Shown: positions 51,504 through 60,667, numbered from the stretch's first letter. The stretch: DNA of 64,000 nt from Roseovarius nanhaiticus (GCF_900156535.1 NZ_FTNV01000001.1:248001-312000); one strand, 5' to 3'. The notes: generated by a model not told the origin, from the letters alone. Numbers and translations: made by a program.

Positions 51504-51592
51504 TGACTCCGCGCCCATGCCACACCGGCGCCCCTTTCGCTTGATACCGATTCTGCACGGCCCGAATTTTTTCAGCTGTGTGGAGATACGTG

Positions 51593-52615
51593 ATGCAAAA
51601 GCTCAAGATGATCGCAATGGGATGTGGGACGCTGGCCTTGGCGCTGGGCGCTGGCCATTTCATGCAATCCCGTCAAGCCGCTGTACCCGTTGCGCAAGAT
51701 GGCGGGACCTCACAGCTGGCTGGGCAATCTGGCGACATCATGGGAACCAGACAAAGCGGGGCTGTGCAGCTCTCGTCAATCACGCTGACGGCCGCGTCGC
51801 CCGAATTGCCGGCCACGGCGCCCACGCCCGATGTCTTGCCGCAACCCCCCGCGATCCGCGAAGCGGCGTTGAATGATGCGTCCGCTACGACGGTGGCGGA
51901 CGCCCTTCCAACGGAAGAGCCTGCGCCCAGCCTCAGCTGCGACTACACACTGCGCGCCGATGTTGCGCCGGGGGCGATGGTGGCGCTGTCACTGGATGCA
52001 CCCTGTGCGCCGGGCGAGCGGTTTACCATGCATCACAATGGCATGATGTTCACCCAAGTGACCGATGATGGCGGCCATGCCAGCATGTTGGTGCCCGCGC
52101 TGGCCCGGAATGCCTCCTTCATCGCGGCGTTCAGCAATGGTGACGGCGCCGTGGCGAATGCCGAGGTCGAGAGCCTCGATATCTATCAACGCGTTGCCGT
52201 TCAGTGGCAGGGCGAGACAGGCGTGCAGCTGCACGCGCTGGAATTTGGTGCCGATTATGGCGGCGAGGGCCATGTCTGGTCTGGCGCGGCGCGCGATGTC
52301 GCGGCGGCCGCGGGCGGCGACTTGGGCTTTCTGACACGGCTGGGCGACGCGGGTCAGCCCGATGCGTTGATGGCCGAGGTTTATACCTTCCCCAGTCAGC
52401 TTGCCGGACGCGACGGTGACATCGCCCTGCAGGTCGAGGCCGAGGTGACAGACGTGAACTGCAACACCGATATCGAGACCCAGGCCCTGCAAATGCAGGC
52501 CGGCGGCGCCCTCAAAGTTCAGGACGTCGTGCTGATGATGCCCGAATGTGATGCGGTCGGAGATTTTCTGGTGTTGAAAAATCTGTTGAATGACCTCACG
52601 ATCGCCCGCAACTGA
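51593..52615 (+). CDS. Exported protein of unknown function (behind secA)
   Basis: A 340-residue secreted protein I do not recognise. The first helix KLKMIAMGCGTLALALGAGHFM is a signal anchor or signal peptide. A Pro/Ala/Ser-rich low-complexity stretch (about 30-120) follows. The rest (about 125-340) has short strands, for example LSCDYTLRADVAPGAMVALSL, RFTMHHNGMMFTQVTDDGGH and LDIYQRVAVQWQ, and suggests repeated beta-sandwich units. Four Cys (near 124, 148, and two near the C-terminus in NCNTD and PECDAVG) could pair in the periplasm. TGGAGATACG before the ATG at 51593 is the ribosome binding site. It precedes the substrate-binding / OmpA gene by 27 bases, likely co-transcribed. Confidence 0.78.
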   Translation: MQKLKMIAMGCGTLALALGAGHFMQSRQAAVPVAQDGGTSQLAGQSGDIMGTRQSGAVQLSSITLTAASPELPATAPTPDVLPQPPAIREAALNDASATTVADALPTEEPAPSLSCDYTLRADVAPGAMVALSLDAPCAPGERFTMHHNGMMFTQVTDDGGHASMLVPALARNASFIAAFSNGDGAVANAEVESLDIYQRVAVQWQGETGVQLHALEFGADYGGEGHVWSGAARDVAAAAGGDLGFLTRLGDAGQPDALMAEVYTFPSQLAGRDGDIALQVEAEVTDVNCNTDIETQALQMQAGGALKVQDVVLMMPECDAVGDFLVLKNLLNDLTIARN

Positions 52616-52642
52616 TACGCAGGCCGATCCGAGGGCAGAGTA

Positions 52643-54214
52643 ATGCAACATCTACGTGCGGCGAGTTTCGCCGCACTTTTTCCTTGTCTGTTGGCCCTGT
52701 TAGCCGGATCGCCAGTGGCCGCGCAGGACGTGACCCTCACATCACGCGACGGCGACGTCACAATTGCGGGCGACCTTCTGGGTTTTGACGGAGAATTCTA
52801 TCGCGTCGATACGATCTACGGCGAATTGACCGTTGATGGCTCAGGTGTTCTCTGCGAGGGCCCGGGGTGCCCCAATCTGAATGCCTATGTGGCCGAAGCG
52901 ACCCTGTCGGGCGCGCCCACAATGGGCCGCGTCCTGATGCCCGCCCTGATTGAGGCGTTCGCGCTGCGTCAGGGACTGGAATTATCGCGAGAAAATACCT
53001 CCGATATCGCGTTCACCTACACGCTGTCCGATCCTGAGGCCGATGAGGCACGCGGACGCTTTCATATTCGGCTGACCAACACCGACGAAGGCTTTGCCGA
53101 TCTGCTGGCGGGCGAGGCTGACATGGTCATGTCCTTGCGCGAGGTCACCCGCGCCGAGGCGATCCGTGGCCGAGAGATCGGTCTTGGCGATTTGCGCGAT
53201 GCACGCCGCAGCCGCGTTCTGGCCCTCGATGCGCTGGTGCCGCTGGTCTCGGCGGGCAATCCGGTGACGCAGATCACCACGCCCGAGCTGGCGCAGGTTT
53301 TGTCGGGTGAGATCACGGACTGGACCCCGCTTGGCGGCGCCGATGCGCCCATTGCCGTCCATCTTCACGACAGCACGACCGGCTTGGGGCAGGCGACCGA
53401 GCGGCAGATGCTACGCGGTGGTGCGACCGGCTTTGCCGGGGATGCGCGCCGCCATTTGAACGGAGAGTCGCTGTCCGGCGCCGTGGCGCAGGATCCCTTT
53501 GCCATTGGTGTCGGCAGCCGGTCGCAAAAGGGCCTGACCTTCGAGCTTGCTTTGACGGGTGATTGCGGTTTCGGCATGACGGCCACGCGCCGCGCTGTCA
53601 AAACCGAGGATTATCCACTGACCGCGCCCATGTTCCTTTACTTGCCCGCGCGCCGCCTGCCAAAGATGATGCGCGAATTTCTGGCCTTCACCCGCGAGCC
53701 TGCGGCGCAGTTGGTGGTCCGCCGCGCAGGATTTGTTGACCAGCTGCCAGAAGAAATCGCCATCGACGATCAGGGCGATCGGTTTGCCAATGCGGTCTTG
53801 CGCGCGGGCGAAGATGTGAGCCTCGAAGATCTGCAGCGCATGGTGCGCTTGCTCAGCCCGCTGAAGCGGCTGACGACGACCTTCCGGTTTGAGCCGGGCT
53901 CGACCAGGCTGGACGCGCAATCGCGCGCAAATGTCGAGAGCCTGGCGCGCGCGTTGGAAAGCGGGTTCTACGACGGGCGCCAACTGGTTTTCGTGGGGTT
54001 CTCGGATGGCGAGGGTCCGGCCAGTGCCAACCAGAAGATCGCGCTGCGGCGCGCCGATACGGTCAAGGAGGCAGTGATCCGCATGGCCGAAACGGCCCAA
54101 CTGGATCGCATGAGCCTTGAGACCGAGGCATTTGGCGAGGCGATGCCGATGGCCTGCGATGACAGTGAATGGGGCCGCAGGGCCAATCGGCGGGTCGAGA
54201 TCTGGATGCGCTGA
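52643..54214 (+). CDS. PstS-like substrate-binding domain fused to OmpA peptidoglycan-binding domain
   Basis: A 523-residue periplasmic protein: signal peptide (FPCLLALLAGSPVAAQ, cut near residue 28), a region 30-90 with RDGDVTIAGDLLGFDGEFYR, a type II periplasmic-binding fold (about 95-370), and a C-terminal OmpA-like domain (about 400-520). The binding-protein part has ALDALVPLVSAGNPVTQITT and GEITDWTPLGGADAPIAVH, typical of PstS-type phosphate-binding proteins. The OmpA part has LVFVGFSDGEG, then RRANRRVEIWM at the end, with Asp and Arg for diaminopimelate. The fusion suggests a solute-binding sensor tethered to peptidoglycan. No transporter genes are nearby. Ligand unknown. Confidence 0.86.
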   Translation: MQHLRAASFAALFPCLLALLAGSPVAAQDVTLTSRDGDVTIAGDLLGFDGEFYRVDTIYGELTVDGSGVLCEGPGCPNLNAYVAEATLSGAPTMGRVLMPALIEAFALRQGLELSRENTSDIAFTYTLSDPEADEARGRFHIRLTNTDEGFADLLAGEADMVMSLREVTRAEAIRGREIGLGDLRDARRSRVLALDALVPLVSAGNPVTQITTPELAQVLSGEITDWTPLGGADAPIAVHLHDSTTGLGQATERQMLRGGATGFAGDARRHLNGESLSGAVAQDPFAIGVGSRSQKGLTFELALTGDCGFGMTATRRAVKTEDYPLTAPMFLYLPARRLPKMMREFLAFTREPAAQLVVRRAGFVDQLPEEIAIDDQGDRFANAVLRAGEDVSLEDLQRMVRLLSPLKRLTTTFRFEPGSTRLDAQSRANVESLARALESGFYDGRQLVFVGFSDGEGPASANQKIALRRADTVKEAVIRMAETAQLDRMSLETEAFGEAMPMACDDSEWGRRANRRVEIWMR

Positions 54215-54248
54215 TCCGGTCGCGGCGCTCTTGGCGTGCTTTGGTCCC

Positions 54249-54270
54249 TGAGTATTTTTGCCAAGATGAA
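54249..54270 (+). repeat. 22-base intergenic repeat, copy 2
   Basis: Identical over 22 bases to the copy at 22588-22609, same strand, again lying between two convergent genes (35 bases after the OmpA-fusion stop, nine bases before the DUF4336 stop). No stem-loop is formed with its flank here, unlike copy 1, which runs into a terminator. Confidence 0.7.
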
Positions 54271-54278
54271 ACGCGGGC

Positions 54279-55079
54279 TCATTCGTGTTTGTTTTGTCGA
54301 TCCCGCTCCATCCGGTCCATGACTGCGGTCCATTCGCGATCCCGCAGGATGCGGCGAAAGGCACGGCGCAACTCTCCGACGCCGTCGCGCTGATACCAGC
54401 GGCCATGGGCGAGGATGATGCGCTGCGGCCCCCAGTCAATCATGCGCTCGACGCAATCCGCCAAGGGCGCTTTGCGGAACGTCAGACGCATATCGAGCGG
54501 CATCTTGCCGTCGCTGTCGTCGATGCCCGCGATCCAGACCAGAGGGCGCATCCAGACAGGCAGCTTGGCGGTTTCGAAGTTCTCGATCAGGTCGGCGAGG
54601 ATCAGCGTCTCGGAGGCACGGTGGAAAAACACGGCCTCGCGGTGAACGCGCGATCCTGCGACGATCATCTGGTCAATCTCATCGCTCCATGCCGCAGGAG
54701 CGTCCTGCGTCAGATCGTGGTCGAAGTCGACCAAGGCGCCTTTTTTCGCTGCGCGCTGTGCGACGCCGGGCGCAGCGAAAGACTGCGCACCGGGATAGGC
54801 CGCCTGCCATTCGCTGATATGGCTGTAGTGGATCCAGTTCGGCGCAACCAAGTAGCGGACTGGCCCTAGCACTGCGATTTCGTCTCGCAAGTTGTCGGTT
54901 AGCAGCGTCGGGGAATGTACCCAAAGATCACCGGAGTTCAGCCTGATGACGGTGCAACGGGTCGAATAGGGCATGCCATAAAAGCGCAGGGCAGGCCCGT
55001 CGATCAGCCAGATGTCGGGTGCCACGGGCTTGAGCGTATTGAGAGGCTCGTAGCCCGTGGCGTGGTTCAGGGTGGACAA
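54279..55079 (-). CDS. DUF4336 domain protein
   Basis: A 266-residue protein of the DUF4336 family, whose fold is related to metallo-beta-lactamases but lacks the full zinc motif. NSGDLWVHSPTLLTDNLRDE and RYLVAPNWIHYSHISEWQ are its signature blocks. Only isolated His residues remain of the 'H-x-H-x-D-H' pattern (WIHYSHISEW), so hydrolysis is uncertain. SETLILADLIENFE and RIILAHGRWYQRDG are also family-like. Translation starts at a TTG (55079), two bases after the stop of the upstream cyclophilin gene; no ATG is available between that and residue 36. Third gene of a three-gene cyclophilin unit. Function unknown. Confidence 0.8.
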   Translation of the reverse strand: MSTLNHATGYEPLNTLKPVAPDIWLIDGPALRFYGMPYSTRCTVIRLNSGDLWVHSPTLLTDNLRDEIAVLGPVRYLVAPNWIHYSHISEWQAAYPGAQSFAAPGVAQRAAKKGALVDFDHDLTQDAPAAWSDEIDQMIVAGSRVHREAVFFHRASETLILADLIENFETAKLPVWMRPLVWIAGIDDSDGKMPLDMRLTFRKAPLADCVERMIDWGPQRIILAHGRWYQRDGVGELRRAFRRILRDREWTAVMDRMERDRQNKHE

Positions 55080-55081
55080 AC

Positions 55082-55633
55082 CTAGTCAGTCACGCGGACG
55101 GCGGTGATGCGGTCAGGCTCACCTACAACGGCGCCGTTGCCGCCCGTGCCCCGCTTGATTGCGTTCACCACGTCCATGCCGTCCGTTACCTTGCCAAAGA
55201 CGGTATATTGGCCGTTCAGGTGCGGGGCAGGTTCGAACATGATGAAGAACTGGCTGTTGGCGCTGTCAGGGCTTTGGCTGCGCGCCATGCCCAGAACACC
55301 GGGCTCGAAGGGTTGATCCGAAAACTCGGCCTCGAGATCAGGCATGTCGCTGCCTCCGGTGCCCGCGCGGCGCATGTCGCCGCCGTCGTATTTGCCGAAC
55401 TGGACATCGCCGGTTTGCGCCATGAAGCCGTCGATCACCCGGTGAAAGACGATGCCGTCATAGGCGCCCTGCTCGGCCAAGGCCGTGACCCGCTCGACAT
55501 GATTGGGCGCGACATCCTCGTAAAGGTCGATGGTGACGGTGCCGTTGGCCTCGCCTGCGATGTCGATTTCAAGGCCGGTCGCCAGCGCAGGTGCGCCTGC
55601 AGTGATCAAGAGTGCAGTCAGGAGATTACGCAT
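55082..55633 (-). CDS. Periplasmic cyclophilin-type peptidyl-prolyl isomerase
   Basis: A 183-residue cyclophilin with a signal peptide (RNLLTALLITAGAPALATGL, cut after ALA near residue 18). The catalytic core is visible as VFHRVIDGFMAQTGDVQFGKYDGG ('F-H-R-V-I-x-x-F-M-x-Q-x-G-D'), with FEPGVLGMARSQSPDSANSQ-FFI and HLNGQYTVFGKVTDGMDVV. All PPIase residues (Arg, Phe, Gln, Phe) are present. It would act in the periplasm. The start overlaps the cytosolic cyclophilin stop by eight bases, and the two proteins are close paralogs, a tandem duplication with export added to one. Part of the unit cyclophilin-cyclophilin-DUF4336. Confidence 0.94.
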   Translation of the reverse strand: MRNLLTALLITAGAPALATGLEIDIAGEANGTVTIDLYEDVAPNHVERVTALAEQGAYDGIVFHRVIDGFMAQTGDVQFGKYDGGDMRRAGTGGSDMPDLEAEFSDQPFEPGVLGMARSQSPDSANSQFFIMFEPAPHLNGQYTVFGKVTDGMDVVNAIKRGTGGNGAVVGEPDRITAVRVTD

Positions 55634-56132
55634 CTGCGGCCACCTTGACGCTGATCATGCGGTCGGGATTTGCGGGCGGCTCGCCCTTGGTGATGTTGTC
55701 GACCAGATCCATGCCCTGAATGACGCGGCCATAGACGGTGTATTGGCCGTTGAGGAAATGGTTGTCCTTGAAGTTGATGAAGAATTGGCTGTTGGCGCTG
55801 TCGGGATTGGCACTGCGCGCCGCGCCCAAAGTGCCGCGATCATGCGGGATCTTGGAAAACTCGGCCTTGAGGTTGGGCAGATCGCTGCCGCCAGTGCCTG
55901 CGGCGCGGGGGTTGTAATCTTTCTCCATGTTGGCGTTCTGCACGTCGCCGGTCTGCGCCATGAAGCCGTCGATCACCCGGTGGAACGCGACGTTGTCATA
56001 GGCGCCGCTGCGCGCCAGCTCTTTCATGCGCTCGGAATGGCCGGGGGCCACGTCGGGCAGCAACTCGATCGCGACGGTGCCGTCCTTCAGCTCGATCAGG
56101 ATCGTGTTCTCGGGGTCTTTGATCTCGGCCAT
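55626..56132 (-). CDS. Cytoplasmic cyclophilin-type peptidyl-prolyl isomerase
   Basis: A 168-residue cyclophilin without a signal peptide, so cytosolic. VAFHRVIDGFMAQTGDVQNA is the catalytic block; RGTLGAARSANPDSANSQFF and FLNGQYTVYGRVIQGMDLVD the others. It is strongly similar to the exported paralog directly downstream. The ATG at 56132 (MAEIKDPENTILIE) is chosen by family start; an upstream frame runs into the divergent pgk promoter, and AAAGGAGGCCC gives a good ribosome binding site. It diverges from pgk, 134 bases apart. Confidence 0.94.
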   Translation of the reverse strand: MAEIKDPENTILIELKDGTVAIELLPDVAPGHSERMKELARSGAYDNVAFHRVIDGFMAQTGDVQNANMEKDYNPRAAGTGGSDLPNLKAEFSKIPHDRGTLGAARSANPDSANSQFFINFKDNHFLNGQYTVYGRVIQGMDLVDNITKGEPPANPDRMISVKVAADA

Positions 56133-56266
56133 GGATGGGCCTCCTTTTTCAAATGCGTCGCTGCAATATCTAGGGGTTCGGTCCGCGCTTGCCAAGCGCG
56201 CCCGGCTTGACGCCCGCGCGGCGCCGCGCCAAGAGAGGCGGCGACCGCGGGACCAAGGAGAGACAG

Positions 56267-57451
56267 ATGAGCTGGAAGACCCTCGATGACATGGACCTGA
56301 ATGCCAAGCGTGTTCTGGTGCGCGTCGATATCAACGTGCCGGTCGAAGGCGGGCGCGTGACCGATGCCACCCGGATCGAGCGGATTGCGCCCACGGTCGA
56401 GGATATTCTGTCCAAGGGTGGGCGCCCGATCCTCATTGCCCATTTCGGCCGGCCCAAAGGCAAGGTCGTGCTGGATCTGTCGCTGCGCATCGTGATCCCC
56501 GCGCTGGAAAAGGCGCTGGGCCATAGCGTGCGCCTGATCGAGACGCTGGACGGCGCCGAAAACCTGACCGCCGAGGCGGAGGCGGCCGAGGTCTTGCTGC
56601 TTGAGAACATTCGTTTTTATCCCGGCGAAGAGGCGAACGATCCCGACTTTGCCGCGCGCCTTGCTGCCTTGGGCGATATTTACTGCAACGATGCGTTTTC
56701 TGCCGCGCATCGCGCCCATGCCAGCACGACGGGTATCGCGCATCTCATGCCCTCCTGCGCCGGGCGCCTGATGCAGGCCGAGCTGGAGGCGCTGGAGGCC
56801 GCGCTCAGCCATCCCAAGCGGCCCGTCGCCGCCGTGGTAGGCGGTGCCAAGGTGTCGACCAAGCTCGATCTGCTGAGCAACCTTGTCGAAAAGGTCGATA
56901 GCCTCGTAATTGGCGGTGGCATGGCCAATACCTTCCTCGCGGCCCAAGGTTTGCATGTCGGCAAGTCCCTTTGCGAGCATGACATGGCCGCCACAGCGCG
57001 CGAGATCATGACCAAGGCCGCTGCTGAGGGATGCGAGATCATTCTGCCCGCCGATATCGTCGTCGCGCGCGAATTCGCGGAAAATGCCGCGAGCGAAACG
57101 CTCGCGGTGCATCTATGCCCCGACGACGCGATGATCCTCGACGCCGGTCCGCAAAGCGTACGGCGCGTGGCGCAGGTTCTGGATGGCGCCCGTACACTGA
57201 TCTGGAACGGCCCGCTGGGCGCGTTCGAGATTTCTCCATTTGATACCGCCACCAACGAGGCGGCGCGTCATGCTGCCGAAAGAACCCGCGCGGGCCAGCT
57301 GATCTCGGTGGCGGGCGGGGGTGATACGGTCGCCGCGCTAAATCGTGCGGGCGCGGCAGAGGACTTCACCTATATTTCCACAGCGGGCGGAGCCTTCCTC
57401 GAATGGATGGAGGGCAAGGACCTGCCCGGGGTCGCGGCGCTCAAGGGCTGA
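56267..57451 (+). CDS. pgk: Phosphoglycerate kinase
   Basis: A 394-residue glycolytic kinase that interconverts 1,3-bisphosphoglycerate and 3-phosphoglycerate with [26 protein letters not shown] at the N-terminus is the family signature; [24 protein letters not shown] and [16 protein letters not shown] are substrate-side blocks. [20 protein letters not shown] opens the nucleotide domain and [16 protein letters not shown] closes it. Length is standard (about 395). The ATG at 56267 ([10 protein letters not shown]) has AAGGAGAGAC upstream. Class I aldolase follows 85 bases later on the same strand, so lower glycolytic or gluconeogenic functions are grouped. Confidence 0.97.
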   Translation: MSWKTLDDMDLNAKRVLVRVDINVPVEGGRVTDATRIERIAPTVEDILSKGGRPILIAHFGRPKGKVVLDLSLRIVIPALEKALGHSVRLIETLDGAENLTAEAEAAEVLLLENIRFYPGEEANDPDFAARLAALGDIYCNDAFSAAHRAHASTTGIAHLMPSCAGRLMQAELEALEAALSHPKRPVAAVVGGAKVSTKLDLLSNLVEKVDSLVIGGGMANTFLAAQGLHVGKSLCEHDMAATAREIMTKAAAEGCEIILPADIVVAREFAENAASETLAVHLCPDDAMILDAGPQSVRRVAQVLDGARTLIWNGPLGAFEISPFDTATNEAARHAAERTRAGQLISVAGGGDTVAALNRAGAAEDFTYISTAGGAFLEWMEGKDLPGVAALKG

Positions 57452-57536
57452 TCGTTAGCGCCACCACAATTGCAAGGACGCGCGCGCTGACCTAAAAGCG
57501 CGTCAAAGAGCAGACCAGAACAGCGGAGCCGATCCA

Positions 57537-58430
57537 ATGCCGAACGCAGCCCAAGCAGATAGAATTCGTGCCGGAAACGGCTTTATCGCCGCGCTCGACC
57601 AGTCTGGCGGCTCGACGCCCAAGGCGCTGGCCCAATATGGCGTGCCCGAAAGCGCCTATGGCAGCGACGCCGAGATGTTCGACCTGATCCACGCAATGCG
57701 CGCGCGCATCGCCCAGGCCCCCGATTTCAACGGTGACAAGGTCGTGGGCGCGATCCTGTTCGAGATGACGATGGACCGCAAGATCGACGGCAAACCCTCC
57801 GCGCAATATCTGTGGGAAGAGCGCGCCGTCGTGCCCTTCCTCAAGGTGGACAAGGGCCTGGCCGACGAAGTCGATGGCGTGCGCCTGATGAAGCCGATGC
57901 CGGAGCTCGACGCGCTTTGCGAGCGCGCCGCCGCTGCGGGCGTCTTCGGCACCAAGATGCGCTCGGTCATCGACGCGGCCTCGGCCAGCGGGATCGACGC
58001 GGTCGTGGCGCAGCAATTCAAGGTGGGCCAGCAGATCCTCGGCCACGGCCTCATCCCAATCATCGAGCCCGAGGTCACGATCAGCATCAAGGACAAGGCC
58101 GAGGCCGAAGCGCTTTTGCTGGATACGCTCACCCGCCATCTGGATGCGCTTCCCAAAGGCATCGAGGTGATGCTGAAACTGACGCTGCCCGAGACCGCAA
58201 ACCACTACCGCGCCCTGACGGAACATCCCGCCGTGATGCGCGTCGTCGCCCTTTCGGGTGGCTACAGCCGGGACGAGGCGAACCGCCGACTGTCCGAAAA
58301 TACGGGCATCATCGCCAGCTTCAGCCGCGCGCTGACCGAGGGCCTCTCGGCCGATCAATCGGACAACGAGTTCAACAAGACGATCGGCGCGACGATTGAC
58401 AGCATCCACGCGGCATCAGTCGCGGGCTAG
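57537..58430 (+). CDS. Class I fructose-bisphosphate aldolase
   Basis: A 297-residue class I (Schiff-base) aldolase of the short bacterial type, cleaving fructose 1,6-bisphosphate to triose phosphates. GNGFIAALDQSGGSTPKALA near residue 15-34 is the first family block, and LWEERAVVPFLKVDKGLADE the second. IEVMLKLTLPETANHYRAL near residue 210 holds the probable Schiff-base Lys (in VMLKLTLPE); VALSGGYSRDEANRRLSEN binds a phosphate. Length matches the roughly 296-residue group known from Staphylococcus. No signs of class II zinc residues. It follows pgk in the same direction and converges on the acyl-CoA dehydrogenase gene. Confidence 0.92.
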   Translation: MPNAAQADRIRAGNGFIAALDQSGGSTPKALAQYGVPESAYGSDAEMFDLIHAMRARIAQAPDFNGDKVVGAILFEMTMDRKIDGKPSAQYLWEERAVVPFLKVDKGLADEVDGVRLMKPMPELDALCERAAAAGVFGTKMRSVIDAASASGIDAVVAQQFKVGQQILGHGLIPIIEPEVTISIKDKAEAEALLLDTLTRHLDALPKGIEVMLKLTLPETANHYRALTEHPAVMRVVALSGGYSRDEANRRLSENTGIIASFSRALTEGLSADQSDNEFNKTIGATIDSIHAASVAG

Positions 58431-58452
58431 ACGCGCGCGCCCATTCTTCTTG

Positions 58453-58482
58453 CTGAAAATATCCCCGCCGGAGGCATGAAAA
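58453..58482 (+). repeat. Intergenic motif, possible dispersed element
   Basis: CTGAAAATATCCCCGCCGG/AGGCATGAAAA lies between the convergent aldolase and acyl-CoA dehydrogenase genes. It resembles, from memory, short motifs seen at gene ends in roseobacters, and its build (TGA, A/T-rich run, then ATGAA) parallels the 22-base repeat. Only one copy in the window. Confidence 0.35.
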
Positions 58483-58498
58483 CCCTTTTGGCGGCCGC

Positions 58499-60127
58499 TC
58501 AGCCCAGCCGCGCCAGAACCGCCCCGGTATCGATCCCCGAAATCGCGCCCGCGCTGCGTCCCCGCTCGCCCGTCAGCCGCGTGGCAATATAGGCGTCCGC
58601 AACAGCGGGTGGCGACTGCCGGATCAAGATCGAGGCGGTCAGCAGGGTCGCGAGACTGTCGGCATACCAGCGTGCCTGGCCTTCGTCGGGAAGGCGCGGA
58701 AAACGCCCCATATGCGCGCGCAGGGCGGCGTCGTAGCGGCGGTATTCACCTGTCACCGCGCCCAGCGCATCGCTCAGAGCTTCGCCGGCCAGCGGCACCT
58801 CGCGCAGGATGCGGATGATCTCTAGGCAGAGCGCGTTGGCAGGCCCTTCCCACAGGCCGTTCAGAGGCGCTTCGCGGTAGAGAAGGGGCAAAGGCGAGGC
58901 TGCGTCGTATCCCGCACCGCCGATGCATTCGAGCGCTTCGGCGATGGTGGGCGCGCAGAGGCGGTTGTTCAGATATTTGGCCAAAGCGGCGCCCAGCCGG
59001 GCAAAGGCGCGGGCATGCTCGCTACCCTCGTCGAAGGCGCGCGCGACGGTCAGGCTGAAGGCCAGCGCGCCCTCCCAGTCCAGCGCCAGATCGGCGAGGA
59101 CGCTTCGCATCAGCGGCTGATCGATCAGCTGCGCCTCTCGCACCGTACGGTGGCTACACCAGTGATGCGCCGCACCCAGCGCCGCGCGCATGAGGCCAGC
59201 GGGGGCGATGCCCGCATCGAGGCGGGTATGCAGGACGGTGTCGCGCAGCCGGGCCAGTCCGTCACCCTCTTCGCCCAGCGGATAGGCCAGCGCATCGGCA
59301 AACTCTATCTCGGCCACCGCGGCCGCCCGGCCGCCCAGCATCTCCTTCAGCCGCTGGATATGCACGGCGTTGCGCGTCCCTTCCAGCCACCGCGGCACCA
59401 GAAACAGGGTCAGCCCACCGGGCGCTTGTGCCAGTGTAATGATGCCGTCGGCCATCGGTGCCGTGCAGGCCCATTTATGTCCGCGCAGACGATACGCATC
59501 GCCGTCTCTGACCGCGCACGTCGTGATCGCCGCCGCGTCCGTGCCGCCCTGCTTCTCGGTCACGGCCATCGCCATCGTCGCGCCGGCCTTTTGTCCCAGC
59601 GGGCGGATCGCCGGATCGTAAAGGCGCGCCGTCAGCTTGGGCACCCAATCGTCGAAGAGGCGCGGCGCCGCGCGCAGGGCAGGGGGCGCCGCGTAGGTCA
59701 TCGTCATCGGCGCGCAAAGGCCCGGCGCGATCTGTGCCGTCATATAGACCATCGCGGCGTGGGTTGAATGCCCGCCCTCCGCGCCCTCCCACGGCAAGGC
59801 GGCGTATCCGGCGCCCAGCCCCGCTTGCATGATCTCGTGATAGGCGGGGTGGTAGACCACCTCGTCCACGCGCCGCCCCCCGGCGTCGAATAGCCGGGCA
59901 TGGGGTGCGATGCGATCCGCTTCTTGCGCGGTGTCGCGCATCGCGCTGCGGCCCATCTTGCGTCCGAAAAGGGCCAGGTGATCGCCATCCCCGCCAAAGG
60001 CATGATCCTGCAGGGCAGGATCGCTTGCCCACATATCCAGATCGCCGCGCGCGGGCGGCTGATTTGTCACGGCATGCGTGTCCGTCTCCAAATGTGGGCC
60101 GGAGGGGTGTAGACGGGTATGCGGCAT
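58499..60127 (-). CDS. AidB-like acyl-CoA dehydrogenase
   Basis: A 542-residue acyl-CoA dehydrogenase-fold flavoprotein of the AidB subgroup (E. coli AidB is 541). FAD-site blocks: AMAVTEKQGGTDAAAITTCA and YRLRGHKWACTAPMADG near residues 180-220. ALECIGGAGYDAASPLPLLY and LNGLWEGPANALCLEIIRIL are the C-terminal blocks typical of the group. In E. coli AidB is part of the adaptive response to alkylation and binds DNA; other members are plain dehydrogenases. The ~115-residue C-terminal extension beyond ordinary acyl-CoA dehydrogenases is present. The ATG at 60127 (MPHTRLHPSG) is chosen; the frame continues against ftsB. No ada or alkB is in view, so the repair role is uncertain. Confidence 0.88.
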   Translation of the reverse strand: MPHTRLHPSGPHLETDTHAVTNQPPARGDLDMWASDPALQDHAFGGDGDHLALFGRKMGRSAMRDTAQEADRIAPHARLFDAGGRRVDEVVYHPAYHEIMQAGLGAGYAALPWEGAEGGHSTHAAMVYMTAQIAPGLCAPMTMTYAAPPALRAAPRLFDDWVPKLTARLYDPAIRPLGQKAGATMAMAVTEKQGGTDAAAITTCAVRDGDAYRLRGHKWACTAPMADGIITLAQAPGGLTLFLVPRWLEGTRNAVHIQRLKEMLGGRAAAVAEIEFADALAYPLGEEGDGLARLRDTVLHTRLDAGIAPAGLMRAALGAAHHWCSHRTVREAQLIDQPLMRSVLADLALDWEGALAFSLTVARAFDEGSEHARAFARLGAALAKYLNNRLCAPTIAEALECIGGAGYDAASPLPLLYREAPLNGLWEGPANALCLEIIRILREVPLAGEALSDALGAVTGEYRRYDAALRAHMGRFPRLPDEGQARWYADSLATLLTASILIRQSPPAVADAYIATRLTGERGRSAGAISGIDTGAVLARLG

Positions 60128-60292
60128 TCGGAGATCTCCCTTAACGTGTGCATTTACGCGGGGCCGCCACAAGATTGCAACGCCCGCCATGCCGATCCTG
60201 CGGAGCCCAGAATTATGATTCACAAGTCGTCGCTGCTGTGGCAATGTGCACCAAAGCCCGTCCAGAGGCCCGATAATGAGGCAAGAGCAGCC

Positions 60293-60589
60293 ATGCACCG
60301 CAAAAAGCCCCCTTTGGGCGTCTTCGTCTATTTCTTGATCGCGTTCGCATTGGGAACGTACTTCACCTTTGCGGCCGTGCAGGGGGATTATGGCCTCTTT
60401 AGCCGCGCCACGATCGAGGCCGAGGCTAGCGAGTTGCAAGCGCAGCTAGATGCGCTGAATGGCGAGATCGCTGTGATGGAAAATCTGACGCGGCGTCTGT
60501 CGGACACGTATCTGGATCTCGACCTTCTGGACGAGCAGGCGCGCTCTGTGATCGGCCTGCTGCGCAGCGACGAAATCGTCATCCGCTGA
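60293..60589 (+). CDS. ftsB: Septum formation initiator FtsB/DivIC
   Basis: A 98-residue bitopic division protein. A membrane helix (LGVFVYFLIAFALGTYFTFAA, residues 8-28) is followed by a coiled coil (TIEAEASELQAQLDALNGEI, about 40-60) and a short conserved C-terminus (LDLDLLDEQARSVIGLLRSDEIVI). This fits FtsB, which joins FtsL and FtsQ in the divisome. The ATG at 60293 is used, as the upstream frame is antisense to the neighbouring gene. It lies 138 bases before pdhA on the same strand, a common place for ftsB in alphaproteobacteria. It diverges from the acyl-CoA dehydrogenase gene, with 165 bases between starts. Confidence 0.9.
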   Translation: MHRKKPPLGVFVYFLIAFALGTYFTFAAVQGDYGLFSRATIEAEASELQAQLDALNGEIAVMENLTRRLSDTYLDLDLLDEQARSVIGLLRSDEIVIR

Positions 60590-60667
60590 CTTGGATTTCA
60601 GCCTGTCACAACTCCGGCTTGCCAGCCTGCGCCGCGCGGGCGTAACGTGCCCCAAGGGTGCAACTGT

